From Bacteroidales bacterium (GTDB lineage: Bacteria > Bacteroidota > Bacteroidia > Bacteroidales > F082): DNA of 64,000 nucleotides. The translations under genes were made by a program, and so were the position numbers. A model generated the notes under the pieces. That model did not search any database. It was not told the DNA's origin and was given only the letters and a program-made list of their open reading frames with translations. Shown in pieces: positions 17,501 through 30,419 of the stretch; positions within the stretch are counted from its first letter, which is position 1; each line of letters opens with the position of its first letter. The stretch is from contig JAEEII010000184.1 in assembly GCA_016281295.1 (NCBI GenBank), positions 8,228 to 72,227 on the forward strand, read 5' to 3'.

Positions 17501-17511
17501 TTAAAGAATAA
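14503..17511 (+). CDS. Large secreted tetratricopeptide-repeat protein
   Basis: A 1002-residue protein starting at ATG 14503 (MRMRIIYLAPVLLFGMLSHTASA, a Sec signal peptide); the upstream in-frame codons lack signal character. The remainder is almost wholly TPR repeats (for example EALEIYHQTPAESLSYQEAQ, ALEYYDIFSRNSTGRAMTREA, YDLAINYYDLATRVG, EQALTNLKTLVTNYPNT). It is probably periplasmic, since no sorting domain or lipobox is visible. It lies 17 bp upstream of an outer-membrane barrel protein and is presumably co-transcribed. An assembly or scaffold role with that barrel is inference only. Confidence 0.8.
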   Translation: MRMRIIYLAPVLLFGMLSHTASAQKQIPLYEPNVLFEQGKTLFNNGEYGAALESFSNYLGLVEDKKLQAAVDAQYYIAVSALYSGKADAEAKIKAFVNDYPGSTWSVHANFLYANMLFNKKKYAEALEIYHQTPAESLSYQEAQQMQFNMAYAYLQMGEEDRALSLFQGIALNQGKFQNDARYYYGHIQYLKGKDLEALRYFEMLRDHPLYGKTVPAYLMQINYRNGDYDAVLEDGPDAVLNADTKKKGEMAMIVADAYFHKQDYVKALEYYDIFSRNSTGRAMTREAYYQMGACKMKTNNLKGAIADLQKAASDKDTIGQYASYFLASCYADTDQPKYARNAFYTAYKAGFDKTISEDALFNYAHLSLIPGTDPFGEAVAQLDAFVEGNPDSKRRAEAEELAVYLLLNAKNNDEALSRLDKMRNKSPELKTVYDELLFSTGIENYQNKQYDKAQPYFSKILNGKQSGEKKAEAAFWLAESAYAANDFVTAERYFKQVKNYSNASRELQAQADYGLGYVNYQKPDYETAIANFRSFIQRCDENRTDLKSDAYIRLGDCFFVDRNYDLAINYYDLATRVGKFNSDYALFQQGLCYGAKGDSNRKIAILNDMVAAYPSTNYYDRALFEIGNTHLVYGDKRSAIAAFNRLTKERPRSAYTRQALMKIGMIYYNNDQNEQALTNLKTLVTNYPNTDESREALSIIRSIFMERNDLNSYFTFVENSGSGQIQVTQQDSLAFANAENFFLDGRYQEAEKALKYYFDQFQRGAFSLKAHQYAVECAEKVGTEDEVVNHLTYILNQPNNDYTDQALLKLARIEYDRGNYEQAGTHYARLAAVTEEPLRKLEALEGSMKSYYFRDDYDKAIEMGENLIQSKDLTVEQTNQINHIVGKSYFMKGNYTTALQWLDKSSRADKSVFGAESAYYSAVCSFKQGKLDETENKVFDISDKFSTHEYWVAKSFILLSDVYVEKNNTFQAKETLRSVIDNCSITELKTEAQHRLDHIKE

Positions 17512-17528
17512 TAATTCCTGAAATCACC

Positions 17529-19250
17529 ATGGCCATGTCATACAAACCCGTATTATTGAGTTTGGCTTTATTGCTGAACATCAGCCTTTTCGCACAACAT
17601 AACGAAGAGGTGACCATCGAAGGAACCTACCGCCCCAAAGTCAACAAAGTGGATAAAATCCTCATCCAGGCTGAGACTCCCGTCCCATCGTTCTCCATGC
17701 CTGGCACGGGGACCAAAATCATGGAGATACAGCATCGTTTTCCGGTGAAACTTGACCCGTTGAGCGCTTTGACCCTTAACACAAAGGACATCAACACGGA
17801 GCCTGTGACGAAGAACTTCCTCATGGCAGGCATCGGGACCCGGTTGTCACCCCAGTTCTTCTATAAGCACCATTCCATGCTGACCAAGACGCTTGGACTG
17901 GGTGTGGGTATCGACCATTATTCCTCATGGCTTGGCCTGAAGGACTACGCGTATTCGGGCTATATGAACAACCGGTTCGATATTGCGCTTTCCAGCCGCC
18001 GCTTCAACAACATCCAGCTTAATGGTGATGTCTATTATAAAAACGATGTGGTGCATTATTATGGCGTCAGACCTTCCTCATGGACCGGAAGTGAGTCGGC
18101 TCTTGTCCAGGCTACTCCCCGGCAGACTTATAACACCATCGGCTTCAGCGCCGCTATGGCATCGACTTCCACCCGGAACAGAGAGCTGATCCATGACGCG
18201 TCACTGGATTATCATTACATGTTTTCCGCTTTCAACGCGGCGGAGCATTACTCCAATCTCCGTTATGGTATCGGGTACCTCAACAATTGGTGGGGCGATA
18301 AGAATCATCCCCAGAAGCTGGGTGTCAACGTGGAACTTCTCTTCCATTCCTTCCATCCTGAGTACGACGCGAGCACGACGCCTGTCAATCAAAGACAGCT
18401 GTGGTTCAAAATAGCTCCTTATCTGGAGATGAAGGATGAGTTCTATCGCCTGCATCTGGGTCTTGGAGTCGATGTGATAGGATACCTTGTCAATTTCAAT
18501 TCCAGGGTGACGATTCGCCCCGATTTACAAGGGAGCCTCTTTGTGCTGGAAAAGAAAGTGGAGTTCTATGCCGGGCTATTTGGTGGACGGAAACAACTCA
18601 CTTTCAGCGAACTGGCTGGCGACAATCCTTTTCTTGGTGGACAGTTCACCCTGGGCCTGTCGAATGTGAAGCTCGGCTTTGACGGTGGCATCCGCACCAA
18701 TATCATGAATACCCTCGACCTCCATCTTGGGGTACGGTACCGCCATACCATGGATGACCCGTTCTATACGGTCTCCTCTCACCAGGTGGATGGCCTCCCA
18801 GTGCAGAACAGATTCGGGCTTTTCTATGACGAGACTCGGGTGGTGAGCGTGCTGGCAGATGCGAGATGGCTGGCCTGGGACAAACTGGCCGTGGACGCCG
18901 GCGTGGCTTATAACAATTACAATACGACCTTGCTGGACCATGCCCTCTATCGCCCCGGCTTCGAGGGAAAACTCAAGGTGACATACGATTTCAATGACGA
19001 CCTGTCACTCTATTCCTCCTTCCTTTACCAAGGTGGTCGTTACGCACGGCTTGATGCACCGTTGGCACTTACCCCAAGTTTCAAGCTGAAACCAGTGCTG
19101 GATCTCGGCATCGGCGCAGATTATAAAGTCAGGGACGAGCTGACCGTGTTCGCCAAAATCAATAACCTGCTCCATCAACGCTATGAACTCTATCTGAATT
19201 ATCCCGTTACAGGCATCGAATTCTTTGCGGGCGTAAAGATGAGATTCTGA
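17529..19250 (+). CDS. Outer-membrane beta-barrel protein (TonB-receptor-like)
   Basis: A 573-residue protein with an N-terminal signal peptide (VLLSLALLLNISLFAQ), a short periplasmic segment EEVTIEGTYRPKVNKVDKI and then alternating amphipathic strands ending in aromatic residues. The C-terminus (YPVTGIEFFAGVKMRF) ends in Phe, as outer-membrane barrel proteins do. The barrel is smaller than a full TonB-dependent receptor, and no plug domain is evident. It is paired with the TPR protein upstream. Substrate and role are not recognisable. A stem-loop region follows before the gyrB promoter. Confidence 0.7.
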   Translation: MAMSYKPVLLSLALLLNISLFAQHNEEVTIEGTYRPKVNKVDKILIQAETPVPSFSMPGTGTKIMEIQHRFPVKLDPLSALTLNTKDINTEPVTKNFLMAGIGTRLSPQFFYKHHSMLTKTLGLGVGIDHYSSWLGLKDYAYSGYMNNRFDIALSSRRFNNIQLNGDVYYKNDVVHYYGVRPSSWTGSESALVQATPRQTYNTIGFSAAMASTSTRNRELIHDASLDYHYMFSAFNAAEHYSNLRYGIGYLNNWWGDKNHPQKLGVNVELLFHSFHPEYDASTTPVNQRQLWFKIAPYLEMKDEFYRLHLGLGVDVIGYLVNFNSRVTIRPDLQGSLFVLEKKVEFYAGLFGGRKQLTFSELAGDNPFLGGQFTLGLSNVKLGFDGGIRTNIMNTLDLHLGVRYRHTMDDPFYTVSSHQVDGLPVQNRFGLFYDETRVVSVLADARWLAWDKLAVDAGVAYNNYNTTLLDHALYRPGFEGKLKVTYDFNDDLSLYSSFLYQGGRYARLDAPLALTPSFKLKPVLDLGIGADYKVRDELTVFAKINNLLHQRYELYLNYPVTGIEFFAGVKMRF

Positions 19251-19329
19251 TTTTTCACCATGAATCCAAAAATTGGCCTTTTTTCTTCGCTTTAAGCCAT
19301 TTTTGGCAAAAAACATTTTTTTCAACTTT

Positions 19330-19363
19330 TTTGGCCTTCTTTCGGTTAAATTGTTTATCTTTG
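19330..19363 (+). promoter_or_regulatory. gyrB promoter
   Basis: A -33 TTTG at 19330-19333 and a -7 TATCTTTG at 19356-19363, about 22 bp apart, closely match the Bacteroidota consensus. The start codon follows 41 bp downstream. Confidence 0.75.
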
Positions 19364-19395
19364 CATTTTTATAAAATGCAATAAATAATTATTAA

Positions 19396-21372
<1,977 letters not shown>

Positions 21373-21392
21373 CAATGTAAAAATTGATGATT

Positions 21393-24300
21393 ATGAAAAC
21401 TTTTAAATGGTCAAAAACCCTGACGCTGATTGTCGGGGTCTTGGCTTTTTTCGCCCTGTCATCTTGTGATCATGGCGAGAAAAAGCCTGAACAACAACCG
21501 GTTCAGAATTTCAGCCTCATCGATGTGGAACCTACCTATACCGCCGATGAAGTGCAATATGATGTGAAGGTCTTCTTCACCATGCCCGTCGAGGAAGAAG
21601 AAGCCCTGAAGATCTTTGAACCTGAGTTTGTCAGTAAATATAGTGTCATCCCTCATTATCTGGGCGACCGGAAGTATAACTTCCAAGTGACTAACATCAA
21701 AAGAGGCAACAGCGACACCTCAATCGATTTGGTTCTCAACGGCAAGCCTTTGAAATCCAAATCAAAAGCCACCCGTAACCTCCTGGTGTGCGCCAAAGAT
21801 GAATTCAAAGTCGTTGACCTTAAAGTAGATAAGGAACAAAGCACCAGTACCCTGATCTTCTCACAGCCTCTCAAACATAGTAACATCGATGGCTTCCTCA
21901 CCGTGGAACCCAAGATGGGCTACCGTTCCGAGATCGTGGGCAACAAAATCGTCCTCTATTTCGATAAGTCCAACCTCTATTCCTATCAGCTTGAAGACGT
22001 TACCCTGACAGTGGGCTCGGGCATCAAGGACGAGGACGGCAACTCGCTCCGTGATTCGCAGTCCTTCACCTTCGACCTGACGGACCTCCAACCTAAGGTG
22101 CGCTGGACAGAGAAAGGTGTCCTCATCCCTGAAGTGAGTGACGCCACCATCTATTTTGACGCTATCTGCCTTAACTCCGTGACGCTTCGTATCGTCCGCG
22201 TCTTTGACGATAACATCCTCTCGTTCTATCAAGACAATGAATTGGATGAGGTGAATGGCATCAGAAAAGTGGGACGTCTGGTGAAGAAAGTGCGCCTCTC
22301 ACTCGACAACCCCACACCTAACCAATGGAAGACCTTCCCCATCATGCTTTCTAACTATGTCGATGTGAAAGCGGGTGACATGTATCAGCTCATCCTCGAC
22401 TTCGGACCTGCCGACTATGCCTTCGCCACTGATGAGTCCAAACAACTCACCCTCGAAGACGAGGCATTGGAAGCCAAATACTGGGATGGTGAAGCCTATT
22501 CCTTCAAGAATCATGACTATGACGGCGAATGGGACGACCCGCTCGCATGTTACTATTACAACTGGGTGGAGACCGAGAAGAACGTCATCGTTACCGACCT
22601 CGCCATTACCGCTAAGATGGGCGGGGAAGAGAATCTTGATGTGTATGTGTTTACCATCTCTGATGCCACGCCGGCTTCAGGTGTGGATGTCACCGCTTAT
22701 AACTTCCAACGCCAACCAATCTGCTCGGGAAAGACCGATAGCAAAGGTCATGTCCAGCTTTCGTGCCAAAACCGTCCGGCTTTTGTCGTCGCTAAGGATC
22801 GTAAGGGTGGCCAGTCGGTGATTAAGACCAATAATGGTAATTCTCTATCGTATAGTAAGTTTGATGTGGGTGGCCAAAGTGTTGAAAAAGGTGTGGCTGC
22901 CTTCGCTTATTCTAACCGTGGGGTCTGGCGTCCTGGTGATGAGCTGCAGCTGAACCTTATGCTTTCGGACTTCGGCTCTACGCTGCCCGCTGACTATCCC
23001 GTGGTATTGGAAGTCCGTGACGCCTCCAACAGGATGTACGCGCGCCAGTCTAACAACACCCCCGTCGGTGGCATCTATACTTTCAAAGTGCCTACCAGCC
23101 CTAACGATGAGACAGGCCTCTGGAGAGCCAGCTTCAAAGTTGGCAACAGCATGGTCGATCAATACCTGAGGGTGGAGACAGTGAAACCTAACCGTTTGGA
23201 AATCAAGTTTAACACCCCTGAGGTAATTAGCCTCACTAACCCTCGTGTCGCCAAATTAAATGCGAAATGGCTCAATGGCCTCATCGCCTCAGGCCTCAAA
23301 GCGGAGATCGATGTCCGCGTGCGTCAAGGTCAGACTAGCTTTAAGAACTACCCAACTTACACCTTCGGCAATGACTCGGAGGAGTTCTATCCCGAAGAGC
23401 TGTCGCTGTTCAGTGGCCCGCTTGACGGACAAGGCAACGCCTCCGTCGGCTTCGACCCGCTGGCGGAACTGAGTTCCAACGAGATGATGAAAGCTACCTT
23501 CACCACCAAGGTGTTTGAACAAGGCGGCGACTTCAGCATCTCCTCTTCTTCCGCTATGCTCTCTCCATACGAACGCTACGTCGGAGTCGAATTCCCGCAA
23601 ACGGAGTCCAAGTACGGAGATTATTACTTCACCAACCGTAACTGGAGATTCCCCATCGCGGTGGTCAAGGAAAACGGCGATATCGCCAAGTCAACCATTG
23701 CCCTCAGCTATCAGTTCTATAAGCTTGATGGCTATTGGTGGTGGTCAAGCGAGGACAGCTATTCCCTGAAGAAATACATCAGCGGAACCTACAAGAATCC
23801 CGAAAGCAGTGGAACGCTGACCTGCAACAACGGTAAGACAGAGCTGACACTCAATGTGCCTAACGAGAAATGGGGACTGTATCTCCTGGTCATCACCGAT
23901 GAGCAAGGTGGCAACACCTTCGCCAAAGTGATGCGCTTCGACTGGGACTATGCCGCCATCCACTCCACAGGTAGCACCGACGGACCCATGCAGCTGGCCA
24001 TGAACAGCAACAAGGATACCTATAAGGTGGGCGAGAACATCATCGTGAGCTTCCCCGCTAATGAGAAAGCCAAAGCTTTGGTTACCGTTGAAGCTAATGA
24101 CAAAGTCCTGCAAAGCATCTTGGTGGATAAACTGAGTAATGAGGGACAAGTGGAAATCAAAGCCACTGAGGAGATGATCCCCAATGTCTATGTCTATGTC
24201 TCCTTGATCCAACCGCGTAACGCAGGCAACGACATGCCTCTCCGTATGTATGGCGTCATCCCCGTTAAAGTGGAAAACGGCGACCTGCAACTGAAGCCTG

Positions 24301-26570
24301 TCTTGGGCGTTCCTGAGACCTCCAACACGAAGAAAAATATCCAGGTGACGGTCAAGGAAGAGCATTCCAAAGCCATGACCTATACCTTGGCTGTGGTGGA
24401 TGAGGGCATCCTCGGATTGACCAACTACGCTACTCCCAGTCCTTATAACTATTTCAATGCGAAACAGTCGCTCAAAGTGCGGACTTGGGATAACTACGAA
24501 TATGTCATTGATGCCTTCTCCGGCGAACTCGGCACCCTCTATGCAGTCGGCGGTGACGGATTCATCAACCAGGAAGTCACTCTCGACAAACGCTTCAAGG
24601 CTTACGCTGTCACCTTGGGACCTTTCGAGCTGAAAGCCGGTGCCACCAACACCCATGACTTCGAGGTGCCGCAATGCTCAGGCGCTTTGCGCTTCATGGT
24701 GGTGGCTAAAGGCAATGGTAAGGCCTCTGGCTCCGCCGAGAAAGAGATGAAGGTCATCGACCCCATCACCCTCTATCCTTCGGCACCTCGTGTCACTGCA
24801 CCTGGCGACGAGATGACCCTTAAAGTGCAAGTGCTGGCCCCGACGATGAAAGGCAAGAACCTGAACGTCACCGTGAACAACAAGAACCTTAACGCCCTCG
24901 GTGAAGTGCCGTCTTCCGTCACGGTGGATGAGAATGGAGAAGCCCTGGTCGCCATGAAAGTGAAAGTCCCCGAGACCCTCGGTAACGCTACCATGGATGT
25001 CAAGATCTCTGGTGGCGGCTACGAAGCACAGACTACTACCGTCATCCCCATCCGTATGCCCTACGCGGAGAGACGTACAACCTATACCGAAGTGCTTGAA
25101 CCCAAAGCCAGCAAGACTGTCAACTTCGATGTCAAAGGTCTGAATGGCACTCAAGAAGGTAATGTCATGGTGGCCTCGCTCATCCCTGTTGATTTCTATA
25201 GCCGTCTTAATTACTTGAGCACCTATCCATACGGTTGCCTCGAACAAGTGGTGTCTGCTGCATTCCCACAATTATATTTTAATTACTTCATCCAACAGAG
25301 TGACGAGGAGCAAGGCAAGACCCGTGACGCCATCGCAAATGGCATCAACAGTCTGAAATCGTATCAAAAAGCCGACTTCTCCCTCACCAACTGGGTGGGA
25401 GGCAACTATTCCGATCCTTGGACGGAGCTCTATGCCTTACATTTCTTGGTGGAAGCCAGGAACCAAGGCTTTGATGTGCCTGCTTACCTCTATGATGGCA
25501 TCATCGCGCATCAGGCCGACATCGCCAAGGCTTGGAGAAATAATCCTGACTTCCCGCAGGGCGAGACCATTCAGGCCTATCGTCTGTTTGTGCTGGCACT
25601 CGGTAACGCTCCGGAGATGGGTGCACTCAATAGGTTTAAGGAAATCAAATTCAAATACAGCCTTACTTCTTTGTTGACTGCCGCCACCTACGCACAGGTG
25701 GGCAAGAAGAACATGGTTTCGCAGTTCTGGCCAGCCATGGAGCAAGGGGAGAAGCTCTCCGATTACATCTCATCTTACGGTTCCACCACTCGCGACTTGG
25801 CCTTCTTGACCTATTCAGAGATTCTCTGTGGCAAGGATAAGGAGTTAATCCAAAGCCATGTCAACGATCTTTGCGAGATTCTGAATTCCAACGAATGGTT
25901 AGACACTCAATCGACGGCCTTCGCGTTGTTTGCCTTGGGTAAATATGCCGAGAAGATGGGAACCACCAATTCCCCCATCTCTGTGTCGGTGAAGTATAAT
26001 GGTGAACAGCACACCTTGAACACCAACATCGGCTCGGCTGCTTATAACGCTGTCCCGAAACTTGGCTCTAACAAGGTGGAAATCACCAACAACTCCGACC
26101 AGAAGGTGACGGCAAAAGTCTATACCAAGACCGCTTTGGCAGAGTATGACACCCAGGAAGGTGGTAACTACATCCGAATGAAGGTGAACTATTTCGACAA
26201 GAAGGGTGCCGCCCTCAATCCCGCCTCATTGCCGATGGGCACTGACTTCTCCGTGGAGATTACAGTGGAGAACACCGGCGATTACAGGGTGACGGAGCTG
26301 GCCTTGTCCTACTATCTGGCTTCAGGCTGGGAGATTGTCAATGAACGCTTGGGTGGCGTCAATAGCAATCAGGATGCCAAGCATCTGGATATCCGCGACG
26401 ACCGTGCCTACTTCTTCTTCGACCTGGCTCCTAAGTCGCACGCTACCTTCAAGCTCAAGCTGAATGCCACCTACGAAGGTACTTATATGTTGCCTGCTGT
26501 CCGTTGTGAGGACATGTACAACAACGACATTTATTATAAGGTGCCGGCTCGTCCGGTGGTCGTCAAATGA
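21393..26570 (+). CDS. Alpha-2-macroglobulin family lipoprotein with thioester motif
   Basis: About 1725 residues. The N-terminus is a lipoprotein signal (VLAFFALSSCDH, lipobox Cys), so the protein is anchored in a membrane facing the periplasm. Macroglobulin-like domains follow (including GVWRPGDELQLNLMLSD), then the A2M core (AVVDEGILGLTNY). The thioester motif CLEQ is intact in YPYGCLEQVVSAAFPQ near residue 1282, so covalent trapping of attacking proteases is possible. The stop overlaps the ATG of the PBP1C gene (ATGA). Bacterial A2M (YfhM) is known to pair with PBP1C, suggesting a repair-and-defence unit for the envelope. In-frame starts at 21384 (TTG) and 21387 are alternatives. Confidence 0.92.
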   Translation: MKTFKWSKTLTLIVGVLAFFALSSCDHGEKKPEQQPVQNFSLIDVEPTYTADEVQYDVKVFFTMPVEEEEALKIFEPEFVSKYSVIPHYLGDRKYNFQVTNIKRGNSDTSIDLVLNGKPLKSKSKATRNLLVCAKDEFKVVDLKVDKEQSTSTLIFSQPLKHSNIDGFLTVEPKMGYRSEIVGNKIVLYFDKSNLYSYQLEDVTLTVGSGIKDEDGNSLRDSQSFTFDLTDLQPKVRWTEKGVLIPEVSDATIYFDAICLNSVTLRIVRVFDDNILSFYQDNELDEVNGIRKVGRLVKKVRLSLDNPTPNQWKTFPIMLSNYVDVKAGDMYQLILDFGPADYAFATDESKQLTLEDEALEAKYWDGEAYSFKNHDYDGEWDDPLACYYYNWVETEKNVIVTDLAITAKMGGEENLDVYVFTISDATPASGVDVTAYNFQRQPICSGKTDSKGHVQLSCQNRPAFVVAKDRKGGQSVIKTNNGNSLSYSKFDVGGQSVEKGVAAFAYSNRGVWRPGDELQLNLMLSDFGSTLPADYPVVLEVRDASNRMYARQSNNTPVGGIYTFKVPTSPNDETGLWRASFKVGNSMVDQYLRVETVKPNRLEIKFNTPEVISLTNPRVAKLNAKWLNGLIASGLKAEIDVRVRQGQTSFKNYPTYTFGNDSEEFYPEELSLFSGPLDGQGNASVGFDPLAELSSNEMMKATFTTKVFEQGGDFSISSSSAMLSPYERYVGVEFPQTESKYGDYYFTNRNWRFPIAVVKENGDIAKSTIALSYQFYKLDGYWWWSSEDSYSLKKYISGTYKNPESSGTLTCNNGKTELTLNVPNEKWGLYLLVITDEQGGNTFAKVMRFDWDYAAIHSTGSTDGPMQLAMNSNKDTYKVGENIIVSFPANEKAKALVTVEANDKVLQSILVDKLSNEGQVEIKATEEMIPNVYVYVSLIQPRNAGNDMPLRMYGVIPVKVENGDLQLKPVLGVPETSNTKKNIQVTVKEEHSKAMTYTLAVVDEGILGLTNYATPSPYNYFNAKQSLKVRTWDNYEYVIDAFSGELGTLYAVGGDGFINQEVTLDKRFKAYAVTLGPFELKAGATNTHDFEVPQCSGALRFMVVAKGNGKASGSAEKEMKVIDPITLYPSAPRVTAPGDEMTLKVQVLAPTMKGKNLNVTVNNKNLNALGEVPSSVTVDENGEALVAMKVKVPETLGNATMDVKISGGGYEAQTTTVIPIRMPYAERRTTYTEVLEPKASKTVNFDVKGLNGTQEGNVMVASLIPVDFYSRLNYLSTYPYGCLEQVVSAAFPQLYFNYFIQQSDEEQGKTRDAIANGINSLKSYQKADFSLTNWVGGNYSDPWTELYALHFLVEARNQGFDVPAYLYDGIIAHQADIAKAWRNNPDFPQGETIQAYRLFVLALGNAPEMGALNRFKEIKFKYSLTSLLTAATYAQVGKKNMVSQFWPAMEQGEKLSDYISSYGSTTRDLAFLTYSEILCGKDKELIQSHVNDLCEILNSNEWLDTQSTAFALFALGKYAEKMGTTNSPISVSVKYNGEQHTLNTNIGSAAYNAVPKLGSNKVEITNNSDQKVTAKVYTKTALAEYDTQEGGNYIRMKVNYFDKKGAALNPASLPMGTDFSVEITVENTGDYRVTELALSYYLASGWEIVNERLGGVNSNQDAKHLDIRDDRAYFFFDLAPKSHATFKLKLNATYEGTYMLPAVRCEDMYNNDIYYKVPARPVVVK

Positions 26571-28870
26571 CGCGACGCTTCCTTTACAGAACAGGCCTGG
26601 TGATCACAGGCCTGTTCTTTCTTTTTTTATGTATCCCCGTGCCGAGGTTCGACGATCCGTATTCCACCGTGTTGCTGGCTAAAGACGGGGAGTTGCTCGG
26701 CGCGCATATCGCCAGTGACGGACAATGGCGTTTTCCTGCCAGCAACAATTACTCTCCGAAATATACTGCTTGCGTCTTGGAATTTGAGGACCAGCAGTTT
26801 TTTCGTCATTTCGGTTTCAATCCTGTCGCTTTCTTTCAAGCCTTGGTGGAGAACAGCAGGGCAGGGAAGGTGGTGCGTGGAGGCAGCACCATCTCTATGC
26901 AGGTGGTTCGTCTGGCCAGAAAAAACAAGCCCAGGACTTACGGCGAGAAGTTCCTTGAGGTGATCTTGGCCATGCGTCTGGAGTTGCATTACTCCAAGAA
27001 GTCCATCTTTGACCTTTATGCCGCCCATGCCCCTTTTGGCGGCAATGTGGTCGGCATCGATGCGGCGGCTTGGCGTTATTTTCATACCACCCCCGACCGT
27101 CTGACCTGGAGCGAGGCGGCCACCCTGGCTGTGTTGCCTAACGCCCCTTCCATGATTCATCCTGGCAAGGCCAGGGAACGGTTGCTCGATAAAAGAGACG
27201 CCCTTTTGCTCCGCATGACACAGTCAAAAGTCCACAGCCCCAAACGATGGGAACTTCCTAAGCTGAGTCTTGACGATTGTGAGCTCGCCATGATGGAACG
27301 TCTGCCCTCCAAACCCTACGACATGCCTGTGTTCGCCTATCATTACCTGATGGAACACGAAAAGACAAGGCATGGACAGCTGATTCATTCTGATTTGGAT
27401 TACCAATTGCAACGCACGGTGATGGATATCATGGATCGTCATCACCAAAATAATACCCTGAATCAAATCGAGAACGCAGCCGTGTATGTGGTTGACTATT
27501 TGAAACAAGAAACCGTGGTTTATGTCGGTAACAACGTTCATGCGAAAGATGCTGCCATGGTCGATATGGTGAAAGCTCAGCGTTCCACTGGAAGCATCAT
27601 GAAACCTTTTCTTTTCGCTGCCATGCTCGATGAAGGCACTTTGCTTCCCACCCTGTTACTTCCTGATGTCCCGATGAACCTCTCGGGTTTCACCCCGAAG
27701 AACTATTCAGGCCAGTATTGGGGGGCCGTTCCGGCAAACACCGCACTACAGCATTCGTTGAACGCTCCCTTTGTCTATCTCCTCAAACAATATGGTCACC
27801 AAAAGTTCCATGGTTTGTTGAGACGACTCGGCTTGTCGGGTGTTGTTTATGATGCTGACCATTATGGACTGTCGCTCATCGTGGGTGGAGCAGAGGCTTC
27901 ATTATACGATCTGGTCAACGTCTATGCCCGTATGGGAAGGACGCTCGCCTCCGTGTTCAACGAGGATTTTGACGGGGACGGTTCCGATGAGAACATGCCT
28001 TTCTCCCCAGATGCCATTGCCATCACCTTCGATGTGATGAAAGGCTTGACCCGTCCTACCAACCAGACAGGATGGAGTGGCTTCTCGTCCTCGAAGCAGG
28101 TGGCGTGGAAAACGGGGACCAGTTACGGTTTCAAAGACGCTTGGGCTATCGGATTGACCGACCGATATGTCATCGGCGTTTGGGTCGGCAATGCCGATGG
28201 AGAGGGGAGACCTGGACTCACGGGTGTGGGTTCTGCCGCCCCGCTGATGTTCGATGTCGCCAGTGTGCTGAAAGACAGCTATACCTATCCTGCTTCCACA
28301 CCCCAAGCCATCGAGGTGGAGGTGTGCGCCGATTCAGGCTATCCTCCCTCTGACCTGTGTAAAAACACCCTTAAGGTGGCCATGCCTGACGTGGAAATCA
28401 AAACCGGTAAATGCCCCTTCCATAAGAAAGTGTTCCTCGATTCCACACGGCAATACCAGGTGCTTCCCGACTGCTATCCCGTCGATCAAAAAAGATTTGA
28501 GACTTATTTCGTGCTTCCTCCAGTGCAGGAGATGTTCTTTAAACGTCATTCCGCACGCTACCGTTCCCTGCCAGCCATGTACCCCGCCTGTGCCACAGCC
28601 CATCCTGACGACATGATGGCTTTTGTCTATCCCAAGTCCGATGCCCATGTTGTCATCCCTGTCGGCATCCGGGGTGACCGACAACAAGTCATCTTTGAAA
28701 TCGCTCACCGTAACCCTAAGAAGACTATCTTCTGGACCATGAACGATGTCTTCCTCGGAACCACACGACTGAACCACCAAATGCCTATCGATGTAGAGAA
28801 AGGCAGCTATGAACTGCGCTGTGTCGATGAAGATGGTGTGGAACTTTATCGTAACATTGTTGTGAATTGA
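26567..28870 (+). CDS. pbpC: Penicillin-binding protein 1C (bifunctional glycosyltransferase/transpeptidase)
   Basis: A 767-residue peptidoglycan synthase. One N-terminal membrane helix (LVITGLFFLFLCIPV) is followed by the GT51 glycosyltransferase domain with catalytic E74 (EFEDQQFFRHFG) and GGSTISMQVVRLAR. The transpeptidase domain has S343-IM-K346 (STGSIMKP), S397-L-N399 and K515-T-G517 (WKTGTSYGFKDAW). The C-terminal beta domain (from about residue 690) is the BiPBP_C type that marks PBP1C. It is translationally coupled to the alpha-2-macroglobulin gene, as in the yfhM-pbpC pair of E. coli. Confidence 0.94.
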   Translation: MTRRFLYRTGLVITGLFFLFLCIPVPRFDDPYSTVLLAKDGELLGAHIASDGQWRFPASNNYSPKYTACVLEFEDQQFFRHFGFNPVAFFQALVENSRAGKVVRGGSTISMQVVRLARKNKPRTYGEKFLEVILAMRLELHYSKKSIFDLYAAHAPFGGNVVGIDAAAWRYFHTTPDRLTWSEAATLAVLPNAPSMIHPGKARERLLDKRDALLLRMTQSKVHSPKRWELPKLSLDDCELAMMERLPSKPYDMPVFAYHYLMEHEKTRHGQLIHSDLDYQLQRTVMDIMDRHHQNNTLNQIENAAVYVVDYLKQETVVYVGNNVHAKDAAMVDMVKAQRSTGSIMKPFLFAAMLDEGTLLPTLLLPDVPMNLSGFTPKNYSGQYWGAVPANTALQHSLNAPFVYLLKQYGHQKFHGLLRRLGLSGVVYDADHYGLSLIVGGAEASLYDLVNVYARMGRTLASVFNEDFDGDGSDENMPFSPDAIAITFDVMKGLTRPTNQTGWSGFSSSKQVAWKTGTSYGFKDAWAIGLTDRYVIGVWVGNADGEGRPGLTGVGSAAPLMFDVASVLKDSYTYPASTPQAIEVEVCADSGYPPSDLCKNTLKVAMPDVEIKTGKCPFHKKVFLDSTRQYQVLPDCYPVDQKRFETYFVLPPVQEMFFKRHSARYRSLPAMYPACATAHPDDMMAFVYPKSDAHVVIPVGIRGDRQQVIFEIAHRNPKKTIFWTMNDVFLGTTRLNHQMPIDVEKGSYELRCVDEDGVELYRNIVVN

Positions 28871-28887
28871 TTTTTTTCTTATCTTTG
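28860..28887 (+). promoter_or_regulatory. guaB promoter
   Basis: The -7 element TATCTTTG (28880-28887) has a TTG 17 to 20 bp upstream (28857-28862). It overlaps the pbpC stop region and lies 25 bp before the guaB ATG. Confidence 0.65.
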
Positions 28888-28909
28888 CCGATTAAATTAT
28901 ATGCTTTAA

Positions 28910-30385
<1,476 letters not shown>

Positions 30386-30419
30386 TTTTTTTTGATTGAA
30401 TTCATAACAACCTATAACC

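Noticed and set aside
19266..19306. Terminator after the outer-membrane barrel gene
   Set aside because: CCAAAAATTGGC and GCCATTTTTGG can pair, but with a bulge and an 18-base loop; not convincing enough to annotate.
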